Positions 1 through 8,286 of a DNA stretch of 64,000 nt are shown one piece after another. The DNA is from a bacterium (GTDB lineage Bacteria; Hinthialibacterota; Hinthialibacteria; OLB16). Within the stretch, counting starts at the first letter, position 1. Every line of letters starts with the position of its first letter. Both the position numbers and the translations under genes were made by a program. The notes beneath the pieces were generated by a model, which saw only the letters and a program-made list of their open reading frames with translations, was not told the DNA's origin and did no database searches. The DNA is taken from the NCBI GenBank assembly GCA_022072055.1, contig JAJVIK010000004.1, positions 1-64,000 on the forward strand, written 5' to 3'.

Positions 1-2
1 GT

Positions 3-488
3 GGACAGAGCGAGATCGGTTGGGAGAATGGAACCCCCTCGTTTGCGAACTGCATCCTGTGGGGTTCGGGCGATCTCTTTGCTGGAACCGGTCAGCTTGA
101 CATCACCTACAGCGCGGTCCAAGGCGGTTACGCGGGCCTCGGCAACATTTCCGATGATCCCCTCTTTGTCGATCCGGCGGGCGGCAACTTCCATCTTCAA
201 CCCGAATCCCCCTGCATCGACGCGGCGGGGACAAGTGGTCCCAGCGATGATCTCGACGGCAACCCCCGCCCGGTGGATGTGGCCGGACTGGGGCGCGATG
301 GAAGCGGGGATGAGTACGACATGGGGGCGTATGAGTATCAACCGCCGGTTCCAACCCCCACGCCCACCGAAACCCTCCTTCCAACCCCCACCATGAACCC
401 CGCCTCGGACATCAACCAAAGCGGCAAGGTGGACACCGAGGACCTGCTGCTCTTGATCGCGGACTGGGCGCGCGCCGCAAGCCCATAG
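3..488 (+). CDS. Secreted parallel beta-helix protein, C-terminal part, with choice-of-anchor-Q end and dockerin-like module (5' truncated by window)
   Basis: The frame is open from the window edge, with no start in view, to a TAG at 486-488. The translation carries the hallmarks of the end of a right-handed beta-helix surface protein (choice-of-anchor Q type): YSAVQGGYAG, then DDPLFVD, an LQPESPCIDAG-like run, a DLDGNPRPVD run and DMGAYEY. A Pro/Thr linker follows, then DINQSGKVDTEDLLLLIADW, which is a single EF-hand/dockerin-like calcium-binding motif. The protein is probably exported and surface-attached. The N-terminal signal and helix coils lie outside the window, so substrate or ligand cannot be inferred. 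Confidence 0.85.
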   Translation, partial: GQSEIGWENGTPSFANCILWGSGDLFAGTGQLDITYSAVQGGYAGLGNISDDPLFVDPAGGNFHLQPESPCIDAAGTSGPSDDLDGNPRPVDVAGLGRDGSGDEYDMGAYEYQPPVPTPTPTETLLPTPTMNPASDINQSGKVDTEDLLLLIADWARAASP

Positions 489-628
489 TAGAGTCTAAGC
501 CGTGCGGAGCAGGATTCAACGTGGATCAGCGGAAAGGTTTGGGTTGTCTGTCGATTGTGTCTGACAACGAGTGAATTCTTTAGATGTTCATGGGGGTAGT
601 CCGAGCAATGTAGAAGGGAGGGCAAACA

Positions 629-2092
629 ATGGACTGCTTGTTTCCTTTCGCCTCAGAGAAGGCGATTGATATCCTCTTTTCGTACGAGGTGATTCAACCA
701 AACCGCCGTGGCGGCACGACGGATATTGTCGATATGCTCATCCGAAACGTCTCACCGGACCGAAGCGAGATCAGTGACATCTTTTTTCTCCACCCTAGCC
801 GCCTGTTCGGAACGGACCCAGAGGTGACAGCGCGATTCCAGGAGCTTATCACGAATCGTGAGGAAGCAGATCGAAAGGTGCGGCGACAATTTGAGCGGTT
901 TGCCACCCTTCAGACGGACACCTTGCTGCTTGATCCTCCTGATGCCACGACGGAGCATTTACGGATTGATGGATTTATTGAACTGAAAGTGGCGGAGTCT
1001 CAGCAGGTGAAGGTGCGCCTCTACGATCCCGATCCACGGAGGCCGGTTGACTATGTCGGGAAGGTGTGCCACTCCTGGCTCGGAACACCGGTCGGTCTTG
1101 ACAAGGACTGTTGGGAACAATTGCAGCAAATTGGGTACGCGCTCCTCCAGCTGCGGCTTGCCAGCCCGTTGCTATACGGAGAGGCCTGCTGGGTTCGGAT
1201 AGCATTGAGGCCACCGCAGGCAACACTGCTCTCAAAGCCGAAGGGCGTGGTTGACTCGATCTTCCCGAAAGGGAAATACTGCTGGAGCCGCTATCTCAAG
1301 CACCTGTTTCGTGGGTTCGGAGTGGGGGTGACCTACACGGCGTTCGTTGTGGGTCCGTTTGACGTTCGGGAGAAATTCCGGCAAGCCCTGCAGATCGCTC
1401 AGACGCGGCACAAGGAATCATCGAAGGACATGCACTGCCTGCGGCAGATAGAGGAGAAGTTCTGCACTCGGGGAACTCATGATCCCCAAACAAAGGTTGC
1501 CATTCGAGACTGCTGGATCATGGCTCGCCCGCGGAAGGAACTGGCTATCATCGGTGCCACCCCCAACGGGGATATTGTGGAGCACATGCTTCCTCTGGAT
1601 ATGCCTCTCACGCTCGACAGTAGAACCTCGGACAAAGCCATTTTCCAGTGGAAGAGCGGTTTCGTGCACTTCGGTCGGAAAGACCCTCAAGAAGTTGGCA
1701 GGCGAGCTCTTGAGCACTTGCGTCGGTATGCGACGGACCCCTCGAAGGCACGCCCGAAGGAGGTTATCAGTGAAGCCCTTCAGGTTCCAGCACGCCTGTG
1801 CGCCGACGTGATCGATCTCCTGGAGCGAGAAAACTTGGTGGGAAAAACCGTGAATGACCCTCTGCCGGGATACTATTCGATCCACCCAGACCGATCGGCC
1901 GATCACCTTGCGTGGCCGGTCCTTTATTCGCACGAGGACGCGCTGTTGAAGTTCACTGTCCGAATTGGAATGAACCGGGTCCACACCAAGGCCCCGCTGT
2001 GGCGGTTTCTGTACCAGACCTTTGTCCTCCTAGTTGCACTTCTGTCTCTGTTCTTGGCGTACCTCGGATGGTCTTCACGTGCGTCCCCGTAG
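629..2092 (+). CDS. Unrecognised 487-aa protein with C-terminal membrane anchor and possible winged-helix segment
   Basis: The ATG at 629 follows a good ribosome binding site (aagggaggg). I do not recognise the family. The body is soluble. Residues about 385-430 (SEALQVPARLCADVIDLLER onward) read like a winged-helix module, and the last 30 residues hold one hydrophobic helix (WRFLYQTFVLLVALLSLFLA) followed by a short polar tail, as in a tail-anchored inner-membrane protein. Codon use is visibly less GC-rich at third positions than in neighbouring metabolic genes, which suggests recent acquisition. An inverted repeat, GTTGTC (543-548) / GACAAC (563-568), lies 60-85 bp upstream and might be an operator. 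Its downstream neighbour is an independent small gene. Confidence 0.7.
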   Translation: MDCLFPFASEKAIDILFSYEVIQPNRRGGTTDIVDMLIRNVSPDRSEISDIFFLHPSRLFGTDPEVTARFQELITNREEADRKVRRQFERFATLQTDTLLLDPPDATTEHLRIDGFIELKVAESQQVKVRLYDPDPRRPVDYVGKVCHSWLGTPVGLDKDCWEQLQQIGYALLQLRLASPLLYGEACWVRIALRPPQATLLSKPKGVVDSIFPKGKYCWSRYLKHLFRGFGVGVTYTAFVVGPFDVREKFRQALQIAQTRHKESSKDMHCLRQIEEKFCTRGTHDPQTKVAIRDCWIMARPRKELAIIGATPNGDIVEHMLPLDMPLTLDSRTSDKAIFQWKSGFVHFGRKDPQEVGRRALEHLRRYATDPSKARPKEVISEALQVPARLCADVIDLLERENLVGKTVNDPLPGYYSIHPDRSADHLAWPVLYSHEDALLKFTVRIGMNRVHTKAPLWRFLYQTFVLLVALLSLFLAYLGWSSRASP

Positions 2093-2098
2093 GTTCCG

Positions 2099-2127
2099 TT
2101 GACGCCCCGAAGGAAGATTTATATACT
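2099..2127 (+). promoter_or_regulatory. Strong sigma70-type promoter for the 61-aa small gene
   Basis: The -35 box TTGACG (2099-2104, 5 of 6 consensus bases) and the -10 box TATACT (2122-2127, 5 of 6) are separated by exactly 17 bp. The -35 box begins 7 bp after the stop codon of the upstream gene. The predicted transcription start is near 2134, about 27 nt before the small ORF. Confidence 0.7.
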
Positions 2128-2160
2128 ATGTCAAGAATGTAGCACACGGGAGGTGTTGCC

Positions 2161-2346
2161 ATGTGGAAATACATGAAGCATGCAGTCCGATGCCTTTTCA
2201 GAGCCTCTCATCCCAGTTCTTCACACGCTGAGCGTCTCCACAATATTGAACCTCACTTGCCCCGGATCATGGCAGAGGGGTGCTTCATTGCGCCAAGCCA
2301 GGAGTTCTACGACCTTGCTGAACGCAAGAGTCAACAACGCCGATAG
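2161..2346 (+). CDS. Unrecognised 61-aa small protein in its own transcription unit
   Basis: The ATG at 2161 sits 7 nt after a strong Shine-Dalgarno sequence (GGGAGG, 2148-2153), with a consensus promoter upstream and an intrinsic terminator 27 nt past the stop. The product is basic, with two Cys and several His and Arg residues, and no signal peptide or membrane helix. I recognise no family. The complete set of expression signals argues that something here is transcribed. Translation is likely but unproven, and an sRNA is the alternative. It lies between an unrecognised tail-anchored protein and an XRE regulator on the other strand, so it may belong to an accessory island. Confidence 0.55.
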   Translation: MWKYMKHAVRCLFRASHPSSSHAERLHNIEPHLPRIMAEGCFIAPSQEFYDLAERKSQQRR

Positions 2347-2372
2347 CGCAGGTCGAGTTCGCGACGTCCAGT

Positions 2373-2401
2373 CCCCCGATATTCTGTCGGGGGTTTTCTT
2401 T
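2373..2401 (+). terminator. Intrinsic terminator of the small gene
   Basis: A perfect 7-bp stem CCCCCGA (2373-2379) / TCGGGGG (2387-2393) with a 7-nt loop is followed at once by TTTTCTTT. Confidence 0.9.
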
Positions 2402-2482
2402 ATCTCCTATTGAGGGGTGAGAGGGGGAGTGTGCGCGCTGGCGACCTCCCCTTTGCTTGGCCAACCGACTCCCCAGAGGTTC

Positions 2483-2725
2483 TTATCCCTTCCCCTTCTT
2501 TCGGCCCCGCGCGGAGAATTCGCACAAGGCCCCAAGGTCACCCAGACGGCCGTCAGTCGCTTCTCCCACTCGACCCGATCCGAGAAACTCCATGATCCTT
2601 GGAACCATCTTGCGGTACGGCCTCCTCCGGTCGTTCTCCCAGCAGTCAACTGTGTTTTCGCTCACGCCGAGGAGGCGAGCGAGTTTCCGCTGGGATAGTC
2701 CGCGCTCCTTCCGCGCCTTCCTCAA
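2483..2725 (-). CDS. Small XRE-family helix-turn-helix regulator
   Basis: Residues 1-45 form a classical XRE/Cro helix-turn-helix: RKARKERGLSQRKLARLLGV, then SENTVDCWENDRRRP. A hydrophobic helix (VPRIMEFLG) and a basic tail follow. It resembles the very short XRE proteins scattered in bacterial genomes, whose helix 2-turn-helix 3 core is followed by a PRIIxFLG segment. The only usual start is TTG at 2725, but the frame stays open upstream to a TGA at 2906-2908 without ATG or GTG, so the N-terminus is uncertain. The first 80 nt overlap the 3' end of the ABC-2 permease in another frame. It is either a translationally coupled gene or a decayed fragment. No cognate target is visible. Confidence 0.6.
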   Translation of the reverse strand: MRKARKERGLSQRKLARLLGVSENTVDCWENDRRRPYRKMVPRIMEFLGSGRVGEATDGRLGDLGALCEFSARGRKKGKG

Positions 2726-4631
2726 CTCCTGGCAGAGGACACCCCGCAGCTCCCTGTCCCAGAGGGTAAAGGTGTTTTTCCCCCTCAGGACAAGGCGGCA
2801 AAAGGGGAAAGCACCAGGCCCGATGCGTGTCCACTGTTCTGTGAGGAACTCCCAAGAGGTGGTCCCGCCACCAAGCGGGGCTCTGCCTATCGAGAAGCAC
2901 CCAAATCAGTCGTGCAAGCAGCGGCATGGCGATCAGGCTGTTTACCGGCAGGAACACCGCGGAGAACCCCTCGAACAGATTCACTGTGAGCCAAACCGAT
3001 AGGCCGACCGGGAGCAGAAAAAACGCCCACAAGGCCAGGACCGCCACCACTCGTCGCCTCTGATCCTGTTCCAGGCGCGCGCCATGGACCGTTTGAAGGG
3101 TTTCGTGCGCGAGGAAGATCGCGAGGAGCACGAGCGGAATACCCGCCAAGACCGCGAGGTTGGTGAGGAGGCCAAGATAGGCCAACACGATGAGAAGAAC
3201 CTGGGGTCCGGGACGTTTCACAAGAAACCCGACGATCAGGCTCAAGAGGACCGCGAGCGGATGACAGATCGCAAAGGCCGCAAGGCCGGTGTAACAGGTC
3301 CAGGGCCAGTACCCCACCGGTTCTCCCTGTGACCACCGGAACACCGCCAGCGCGAATGCGGGGAGCCATGCAGCGAACTGAAAGATCCCGGCAAGGGCGC
3401 TGTAAAAAACCCATTTCCCGAGCAACAGTTGGCTGTGGCGGATGGGGGTCATGACCAGGAGCGGAGCGGTGGAGTTCCTCACCTCGCGCTGGAAGGAGCC
3501 GAGCGCATCCCGGAGGGAGATCCCCAGCGAAATCAGCATGGCGGCGGCTGAGAGTGGAACAAGCGCGGATTCCCCCACATACCAGCTCGCGCCACAAGCG
3601 GTCAATGCCATGGCCAGAACGGGCAGCGGGTGGAAGAGATCAATCCGGCGGAAATAGCCTCCGCGCTCCCTGACAAAGAACGCGCGCCATCCTTCGGGAT
3701 GAACACCTGAGGGCGCGGCCCCCTTCCGACGCGCGAAGAGGTCCGCGATGGCGCGCTTGCGCTCCGCCGTCGGTTCCCTGAACCGCTTCCAGACCCGCGC
3801 GGAGTCCACCAGCAGGAGAGATTGAAGGAGCAAGAGAATTCCCCAGGCCGTAAGGGCCGGACATGCGCCCACCATGCGAGGGTCCTCTGTAAACAGGAGG
3901 GGCCTGCCCTCCACCGCGAACCAGGAATCGAAAAGCCACACGGGAGAAACAGGGACCAGCAATGAGAACAGGTCTCCCAGCCTTTGGAGAAAACCCACCA
4001 AAACCGGCCAGAGAAAAGCCTCCAAGGCCCAGGTTTTGGAAGCCGAAAGCCAAGCCAGCGCCAGACAGTAAGCCGGAAGGATCAGGCCCAGCCAGACTAT
4101 CGCGGTCGCGGTTCTCGTGGCGGCGCTCCGCACGCTCCCGCAGCGCGCAGAGGAGTGAATCCCGATGGCAATACAGGTGTTGAGCCAGATGAGGAGGTTT
4201 AGCCCTTGGTATGCCAACTCGGACAGACTGATTCCCCCGAGGAAGAACAGCAGCGAGAGAAAAGGCAGCATTCCAGAAAGGAACAGCGCTTGCAGAAGCA
4301 TCGGCGCCAGCCATTTCTCCAGGACCACGAGAGTCGCGGAGCGCGGAGCGGTTCGCAGGAGATCCTCGGTCCCCCCTTCCCTTTCACCCGCCAGGCTCGC
4401 GGCGGCCAGGAGCGCCTCATCAAACGAGAGTCCAAGGGCCGAGCCGAGAAGCAGGGAGTAAAAAACCAGCCGGGCCATCACCTCATGCGGGATGGTCGGA
4501 TTGGAGGTGATCAAACCCCACACAAGAGTGACCGCGAAGACCGAGGCGCCGTAGGCCAATCCGGCCACCACAAACGCCTTGGGACGTCTGAGCGCGAGCG
4601 AGAGCTCCTTTGCGAGCACGGGAAGGTTCAT
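2646..4631 (-). CDS. ABC-2-type multi-span permease (duplicated), possible altered C-terminus
   Basis: Two ABC-2-permease-like halves are visible. The first (residues 1-270) contains about six hydrophobic segments, starting with an N-terminal amphipathic stretch (LAKELSLALRRPKAF) and a first helix near residue 20. A cytoplasmic linker (KRFREPTAERKRAIADLFARRK) leads to a second set of about six helices up to residue 580. The last 70-80 residues are polar, Pro/Arg-rich and not membrane-like, and they overlap the XRE reading frame. This suggests that the original C-terminus was lost through a frameshift or rearrangement. No ATPase gene is adjacent, so the transported substrate is unknown. Confidence 0.75.
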   Translation of the reverse strand: MNLPVLAKELSLALRRPKAFVVAGLAYGASVFAVTLVWGLITSNPTIPHEVMARLVFYSLLLGSALGLSFDEALLAAASLAGEREGGTEDLLRTAPRSATLVVLEKWLAPMLLQALFLSGMLPFLSLLFFLGGISLSELAYQGLNLLIWLNTCIAIGIHSSARCGSVRSAATRTATAIVWLGLILPAYCLALAWLSASKTWALEAFLWPVLVGFLQRLGDLFSLLVPVSPVWLFDSWFAVEGRPLLFTEDPRMVGACPALTAWGILLLLQSLLLVDSARVWKRFREPTAERKRAIADLFARRKGAAPSGVHPEGWRAFFVRERGGYFRRIDLFHPLPVLAMALTACGASWYVGESALVPLSAAAMLISLGISLRDALGSFQREVRNSTAPLLVMTPIRHSQLLLGKWVFYSALAGIFQFAAWLPAFALAVFRWSQGEPVGYWPWTCYTGLAAFAICHPLAVLLSLIVGFLVKRPGPQVLLIVLAYLGLLTNLAVLAGIPLVLLAIFLAHETLQTVHGARLEQDQRRRVVAVLALWAFFLLPVGLSVWLTVNLFEGFSAVFLPVNSLIAMPLLARLIWVLLDRQSPAWWRDHLLGVPHRTVDTHRAWCFPLLPPCPEGEKHLYPLGQGAAGCPLPGVEEGAEGARTIPAETRSPPRRERKHS

Positions 4632-4718
4632 GGGGCAAGGATAGAGGAACGCCCGGACCGGGGTGAGTCCCAGTTGTTGTCAGGGGTCAAAAGGTCCGGG
4701 CGAAACCCCCATGCCCTT

Positions 4719-5174
4719 TCAGCTTCCTCGCAGCCGTTCAAAGAAGGAGGAAAGGATCGCCCCGCACTCCTCGGCCATGACTCCCCCGGTCACCTCGCAG
4801 CGGTGGTTGAGTCTTGGGTCGGAGAGCAGCTGGAAGAGACTCTTCACCGCGCCCGCCTTCGGGTCCTCGGCCCCGTACACCACCCGAGGCGCGCGCGCAA
4901 GGAGGATCGCCCCGCAGCATTGAACACAGGGTTCGAGGGTGACATACAGGGTGCAATCAGTGAGACGCCAGTTTCCAAGGGTCCGCGCGGCCTCGCGGAT
5001 GGCGATCATCTCGGCGTGCGCGGTGGGATCCGTTTCGGATTCGCGTCGGTTCCAGCCCTCCCCCACGATCACATTGTTGCGGGTGATCAGCGCGCCAACC
5101 GGGACCTCGCCCTCGGCATCGGCCATCCGCGCGAGGGCGAGGGCTTGTTTCATCCAGCGCTCAGGCCCGCTCAC
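4719..5174 (-). CDS. tadA: tRNA-specific adenosine deaminase TadA
   Basis: This zinc deaminase converts adenosine-34 to inosine in tRNA-Arg(ACG). In the 151-aa product, the HAE motif is at H53/E55 and the PCVQC zinc ligands are C83 and C86, giving the full cytidine-deaminase-fold active site. I chose GTG at 5174 because it gives the usual TadA N-terminus (ERWMKQALALARMA) and overlaps the upstream Rieske gene stop by 14 nt, indicating translational coupling. A longer open frame extends to 5351 but is unlike TadA and overlaps Rieske coding sequence. Confidence 0.93.
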   Translation of the reverse strand: MSGPERWMKQALALARMADAEGEVPVGALITRNNVIVGEGWNRRESETDPTAHAEMIAIREAARTLGNWRLTDCTLYVTLEPCVQCCGAILLARAPRVVYGAEDPKAGAVKSLFQLLSDPRLNHRCEVTGGVMAEECGAILSSFFERLRGS

Positions 5175-5547
5175 GGGTGACCCCTTCCTCGGAAACCAGG
5201 GAACGGCCATCGCGGCGGACCTCGGCTTCCACTGGTATAAGGAAAAGCCCTTGGCACGGGCCGGCCACACAGAGTCCGTCGCTCGGACGAAACAAGGCGC
5301 CATGGTTCCGGCATTGGAGGAGCTTGCCGCTCTCATCCAGAACCTCCCCATCGCCCCAATCCAGAGTGATGGGGAGGTGGCGGCAGCGGTTCAGGTAGAC
5401 CCTCGGCCCCGCCGGAGAGTGAACAAGAATGACTTCCGCGATTCGGTCTTCGATCCTCGCCTCGACCACCCGCGCCTCTCCCGGCGGGAGCTCCGCAGCG
5501 AGCGGGTGAAGGTCTTCGGGATTGAAGGGAGTATCCCCTTGGCTCAT
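5161..5547 (-). CDS. Rieske [2Fe-2S] domain protein
   Basis: This 128-aa single-domain ferredoxin-like protein has the Rieske cluster signature: C55-x-H57 (NRCRHLP) and C79-x2-H82 (QCRNHGALF), 21 residues apart. It has no signal peptide or membrane anchor, so it is a soluble electron-transfer or assembly-type Rieske ferredoxin, not a bc1 subunit. It overlaps tadA by 14 nt and is divergently arranged with nagB, leaving only 49 bp for both promoters. The electron partner is unknown. Confidence 0.88.
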   Translation of the reverse strand: MSQGDTPFNPEDLHPLAAELPPGEARVVEARIEDRIAEVILVHSPAGPRVYLNRCRHLPITLDWGDGEVLDESGKLLQCRNHGALFRPSDGLCVAGPCQGLFLIPVEAEVRRDGRSLVSEEGVTRERA

Positions 5548-5596
5548 AGTAGCCCCATCGTAGTCGGGAACAACTCAAACACAAGGGAATGCCTCC

Positions 5597-6412
5597 ATGA
5601 GGGTGATCTTTCAGCCGACCGCCGAGATGGTCGGGACATGGGCCGCGCGCTATGCGGCGCGCCGAATCCGGGATGCCAAGCCGACCGCCAAGAGACCTTT
5701 TGTTCTAGGGCTTCCGACCGGGTCTTCACCGCTGGGGATGTACAAGGAACTGATCCGCCTCAATAAGCGCGGGAAGATCTCCTTTGCGAACGTGGTCACC
5801 TTCAACATGGATGAGTATGTCGGCCTTGATCCGGATCATCCCCAGAGTTACCACCGGTTCATGTGGGACAACTTTTTCGGGCACATCGATATCAAGGCGG
5901 GCAATGTCAACATCTTGAACGGGCTTGCGAAGGACCTGGAGCGGGAGTGCGAGCGCTACGAGGAGAAGATGCGGGATCGGGGGGGGATCGACCTGTTCGT
6001 AGGCGGCATCGGCGAGGATGGGCATTTGGCGTTCAACGAACCGGGCTCCTCCCTCCAATCACGGACTCGTCTCAAGACCCTGACCGAGGACACCCGTAAG
6101 GTCAACGCGCGGTTCTTCGGGGGAGACATCGAGAAGGTTCCCAAGCTCGCGCTCACGGTCGGCGTGGGGACTGTCATGGATTCGGATGAGGTCCTCATCC
6201 TGGTGATGGGGTACCACAAGTCGCGCGCGCTTCAGAAGCTGGTGGAGGAGGGGGTCAACCACATGTGGACCTCCTCAATCCTCCAACTGCACCGCCACGC
6301 GATCATTGTCGCGGACATGGAATCGGCGCACGAACTGAAGGTGGGGACATACAATTACTTCCGCTCGGTGGAAAGCGCCCACTTCGATCCGGACACGATT
6401 CTCAAGGGGTGA
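5597..6412 (+). CDS. nagB: Glucosamine-6-phosphate deaminase
   Basis: NagB converts glucosamine-6-phosphate to fructose-6-phosphate plus ammonia in amino-sugar catabolism. The 271-aa product has the usual length, the sugar-phosphate loop [13 protein letters not shown] near residue 37, the NMDEYVGL motif with the catalytic Asp, and [17 protein letters not shown] carrying the catalytic dyad region. The ATG at 5597 directly follows a short divergent intergenic region. The next gene starts 22 nt downstream and is probably co-transcribed, which links amino-sugar turnover with a hexapeptide-repeat protein. Confidence 0.95.
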   Translation: MRVIFQPTAEMVGTWAARYAARRIRDAKPTAKRPFVLGLPTGSSPLGMYKELIRLNKRGKISFANVVTFNMDEYVGLDPDHPQSYHRFMWDNFFGHIDIKAGNVNILNGLAKDLERECERYEEKMRDRGGIDLFVGGIGEDGHLAFNEPGSSLQSRTRLKTLTEDTRKVNARFFGGDIEKVPKLALTVGVGTVMDSDEVLILVMGYHKSRALQKLVEEGVNHMWTSSILQLHRHAIIVADMESAHELKVGTYNYFRSVESAHFDPDTILKG

Positions 6413-6434
6413 GCGAGAGGAGACCCTGAGCGCA

Positions 6435-8285
6435 GTGGTTGGGACCATCGATCCGCTCAAATCCTCGACTTTCCTCTCGTCGCTGCGCGCCGCCCGCCGC
6501 CTCACGTTTCCGGTTCGCGCGCTTACCGAACGGGAAATCCAGGTTCTCATCGGACAGGGTTGTCTCTGCGACGACTGGAGTTTGGTGAAGGTGGCCGAGC
6601 GTTTCAGCCCCGAACGGGTCCGCGAGACTCGATTTCGGGGGAAGGTCATCCTCGGAAGGCAATACGGCTGGGTGAACCTTGAGGGGAGCCGTGAACCGGC
6701 CGGGATTGAGCGAACTACCCTCGAGGACGCCTGGGTCGAGGATGGAGCGGTGATCCGGGACACAACGCTCGTTTCCCGGATGCGTGTCGGGCATGGGGTG
6801 GCCATCCTTGGCTGCGGGCGGATCACGCACCGGCCCGGGTCTCACTTCGGGGTGGGAACCCCCATCGCGCTGATCGAAACGGGAGGGAGGGTGACGCGGT
6901 TCTTTCCCGAGATGACTCTCGACCAGGCCGCCGGCAGCGCGCGCCCCGGTGGAAATGTCCGCGCCCTGGCCGCTTATCTCCGCAAGGTGGAAGCATACCT
7001 CGCCCGGTCGCGCTCGGATCATGGAGTCATTCAAGCCCACTCCCGGATTCTGGACACGCCGCGCCTGGAGAACGTCTTCGTTGGGGCCTCCGCGCGGATC
7101 GAGGGAGCCACCCGGGTCTCCGATTCCGTCATCCTGAGCGATTCGGAACACCCCACCGTGATCGAGGATGGGGCCTTGGTCAGCGAGTCCGGGGTGCAGT
7201 GGGGCTGCCGTGTCTCCTCGCTTTCGGTGGTGGAGAGATCGCTCCTCTGCGAGCACAGCCGGGTGGAGCGCCATGGAAAAGTCCTCCAGTCGATTATCGG
7301 ACCCAACACCACCATCGCCGAGGGCGAAGTGAGCTCTTCGCTGATTGGCCCATTTGTCGGTTTCCACCATCAGGCGCTCTTGATCGGGGTGGTCTGGCCG
7401 GAGGGCAAGGGAAATGTCGGGCATGGCTGCAACTGCGGGTCGAACCACACCGGCAAGGCCCCGGACCAGGAATTCTGGCCGGGCGAGGGGATGTTTCTCG
7501 GCTTGGGAGTAAACGTGAAGTTTCCCGGCTGTTTCACCGAGGCGCCTTACACCTTCATCGCCACCGGAACGAACCTCGCGCCCCAGCGCGTGGCGTTTCC
7601 CTTTTCGTTGATCGCGCCGCCCAGCCGGTATCCGCGCCACGTTCGGCCGGGGTTGAATGAGATCATCCCCGGCTGGGTCCTGGATCGCAACCTCTTTGCA
7701 CTCCTGCGCGGCGAACAGAAGTTCGCCGAGCGGGACCGTTCGTTTCGATCTCAGCTGGAGCGCCGAGTCTTTCGCCGCGAGATTATCGAAAGGATGCTTG
7801 CGGCGCGCGCGCGCCTCGCGGAGATCGAGGGGGAAGAGGTGTACACGGAATCCGAGGCGGAGGGTCTCGGAGAAAACTTCCTGACTGAAAAGTCCCGGCT
7901 CCGCGCGATGGAGGTCTACTCCTTCCACATTCAACTGTTCGCGCTTGAGGGACTGTTCCTCAGGTGCGCGGACAGGGGGAAGGTCTCCTCCACCCTCATC
8001 CGCAGACCTTCCGCCGACCCGGAGTGGGAGTTCCGGAGAACCCTGATCTTGAGCGAAGGATTGGGCTCTTCACCGAGCGAGCTCCTCCGCCTCTATGTGG
8101 AGCGGATGAAAACCGTGGCGCTCCGGATCGAGGAATCGAAGAGTCGGGATGATCAACGCGGCGCGCGAATCATCCCCGACTACGCGGACCACCACCTCCT
8201 CGCCGCCGAAAACCGGTTTGTCCGTGATTTCCGGGACAAGGTCGCCGCCGTCGAAGACCAGGTCCTCGATCTTGTGGAAGGATGA
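6435..8285 (+). CDS. DUF4954-type left-handed beta-helix (hexapeptide-repeat) protein
   Basis: This 616-aa protein has irregular hexapeptide repeats through residues 90-330, forming a left-handed beta-helix as in sugar-nucleotide acyltransferases and pyrophosphorylases. A conserved block, GHGCNCGSNHTGKAPDQE, followed by GEGMFLGLGVNVKFPG, matches my recollection of the DUF4954 family in Bacteroidota and related phyla. The C-terminal third is helical. The start is GTG at 6435, with GAGAGGAGA about 12 nt upstream. It lies between nagB and a large membrane protein that follows after one base, so the three are probably one operon. The enzymatic activity is not established. A role in amino-sugar nucleotide or phosphate metabolism is inferred only from the fold and from nagB. 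Confidence 0.7.
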   Translation: MVGTIDPLKSSTFLSSLRAARRLTFPVRALTEREIQVLIGQGCLCDDWSLVKVAERFSPERVRETRFRGKVILGRQYGWVNLEGSREPAGIERTTLEDAWVEDGAVIRDTTLVSRMRVGHGVAILGCGRITHRPGSHFGVGTPIALIETGGRVTRFFPEMTLDQAAGSARPGGNVRALAAYLRKVEAYLARSRSDHGVIQAHSRILDTPRLENVFVGASARIEGATRVSDSVILSDSEHPTVIEDGALVSESGVQWGCRVSSLSVVERSLLCEHSRVERHGKVLQSIIGPNTTIAEGEVSSSLIGPFVGFHHQALLIGVVWPEGKGNVGHGCNCGSNHTGKAPDQEFWPGEGMFLGLGVNVKFPGCFTEAPYTFIATGTNLAPQRVAFPFSLIAPPSRYPRHVRPGLNEIIPGWVLDRNLFALLRGEQKFAERDRSFRSQLERRVFRREIIERMLAARARLAEIEGEEVYTESEAEGLGENFLTEKSRLRAMEVYSFHIQLFALEGLFLRCADRGKVSSTLIRRPSADPEWEFRRTLILSEGLGSSPSELLRLYVERMKTVALRIEESKSRDDQRGARIIPDYADHHLLAAENRFVRDFRDKVAAVEDQVLDLVEG

Positions 8286-8286
8286 C

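Noticed and set aside
6402-7934. 510-codon antisense frame opposite the DUF4954 gene
   Set aside because: The sense strand carries hexapeptide repeats and the conserved family block, and the antisense product is low-complexity Arg/Pro/Gly.
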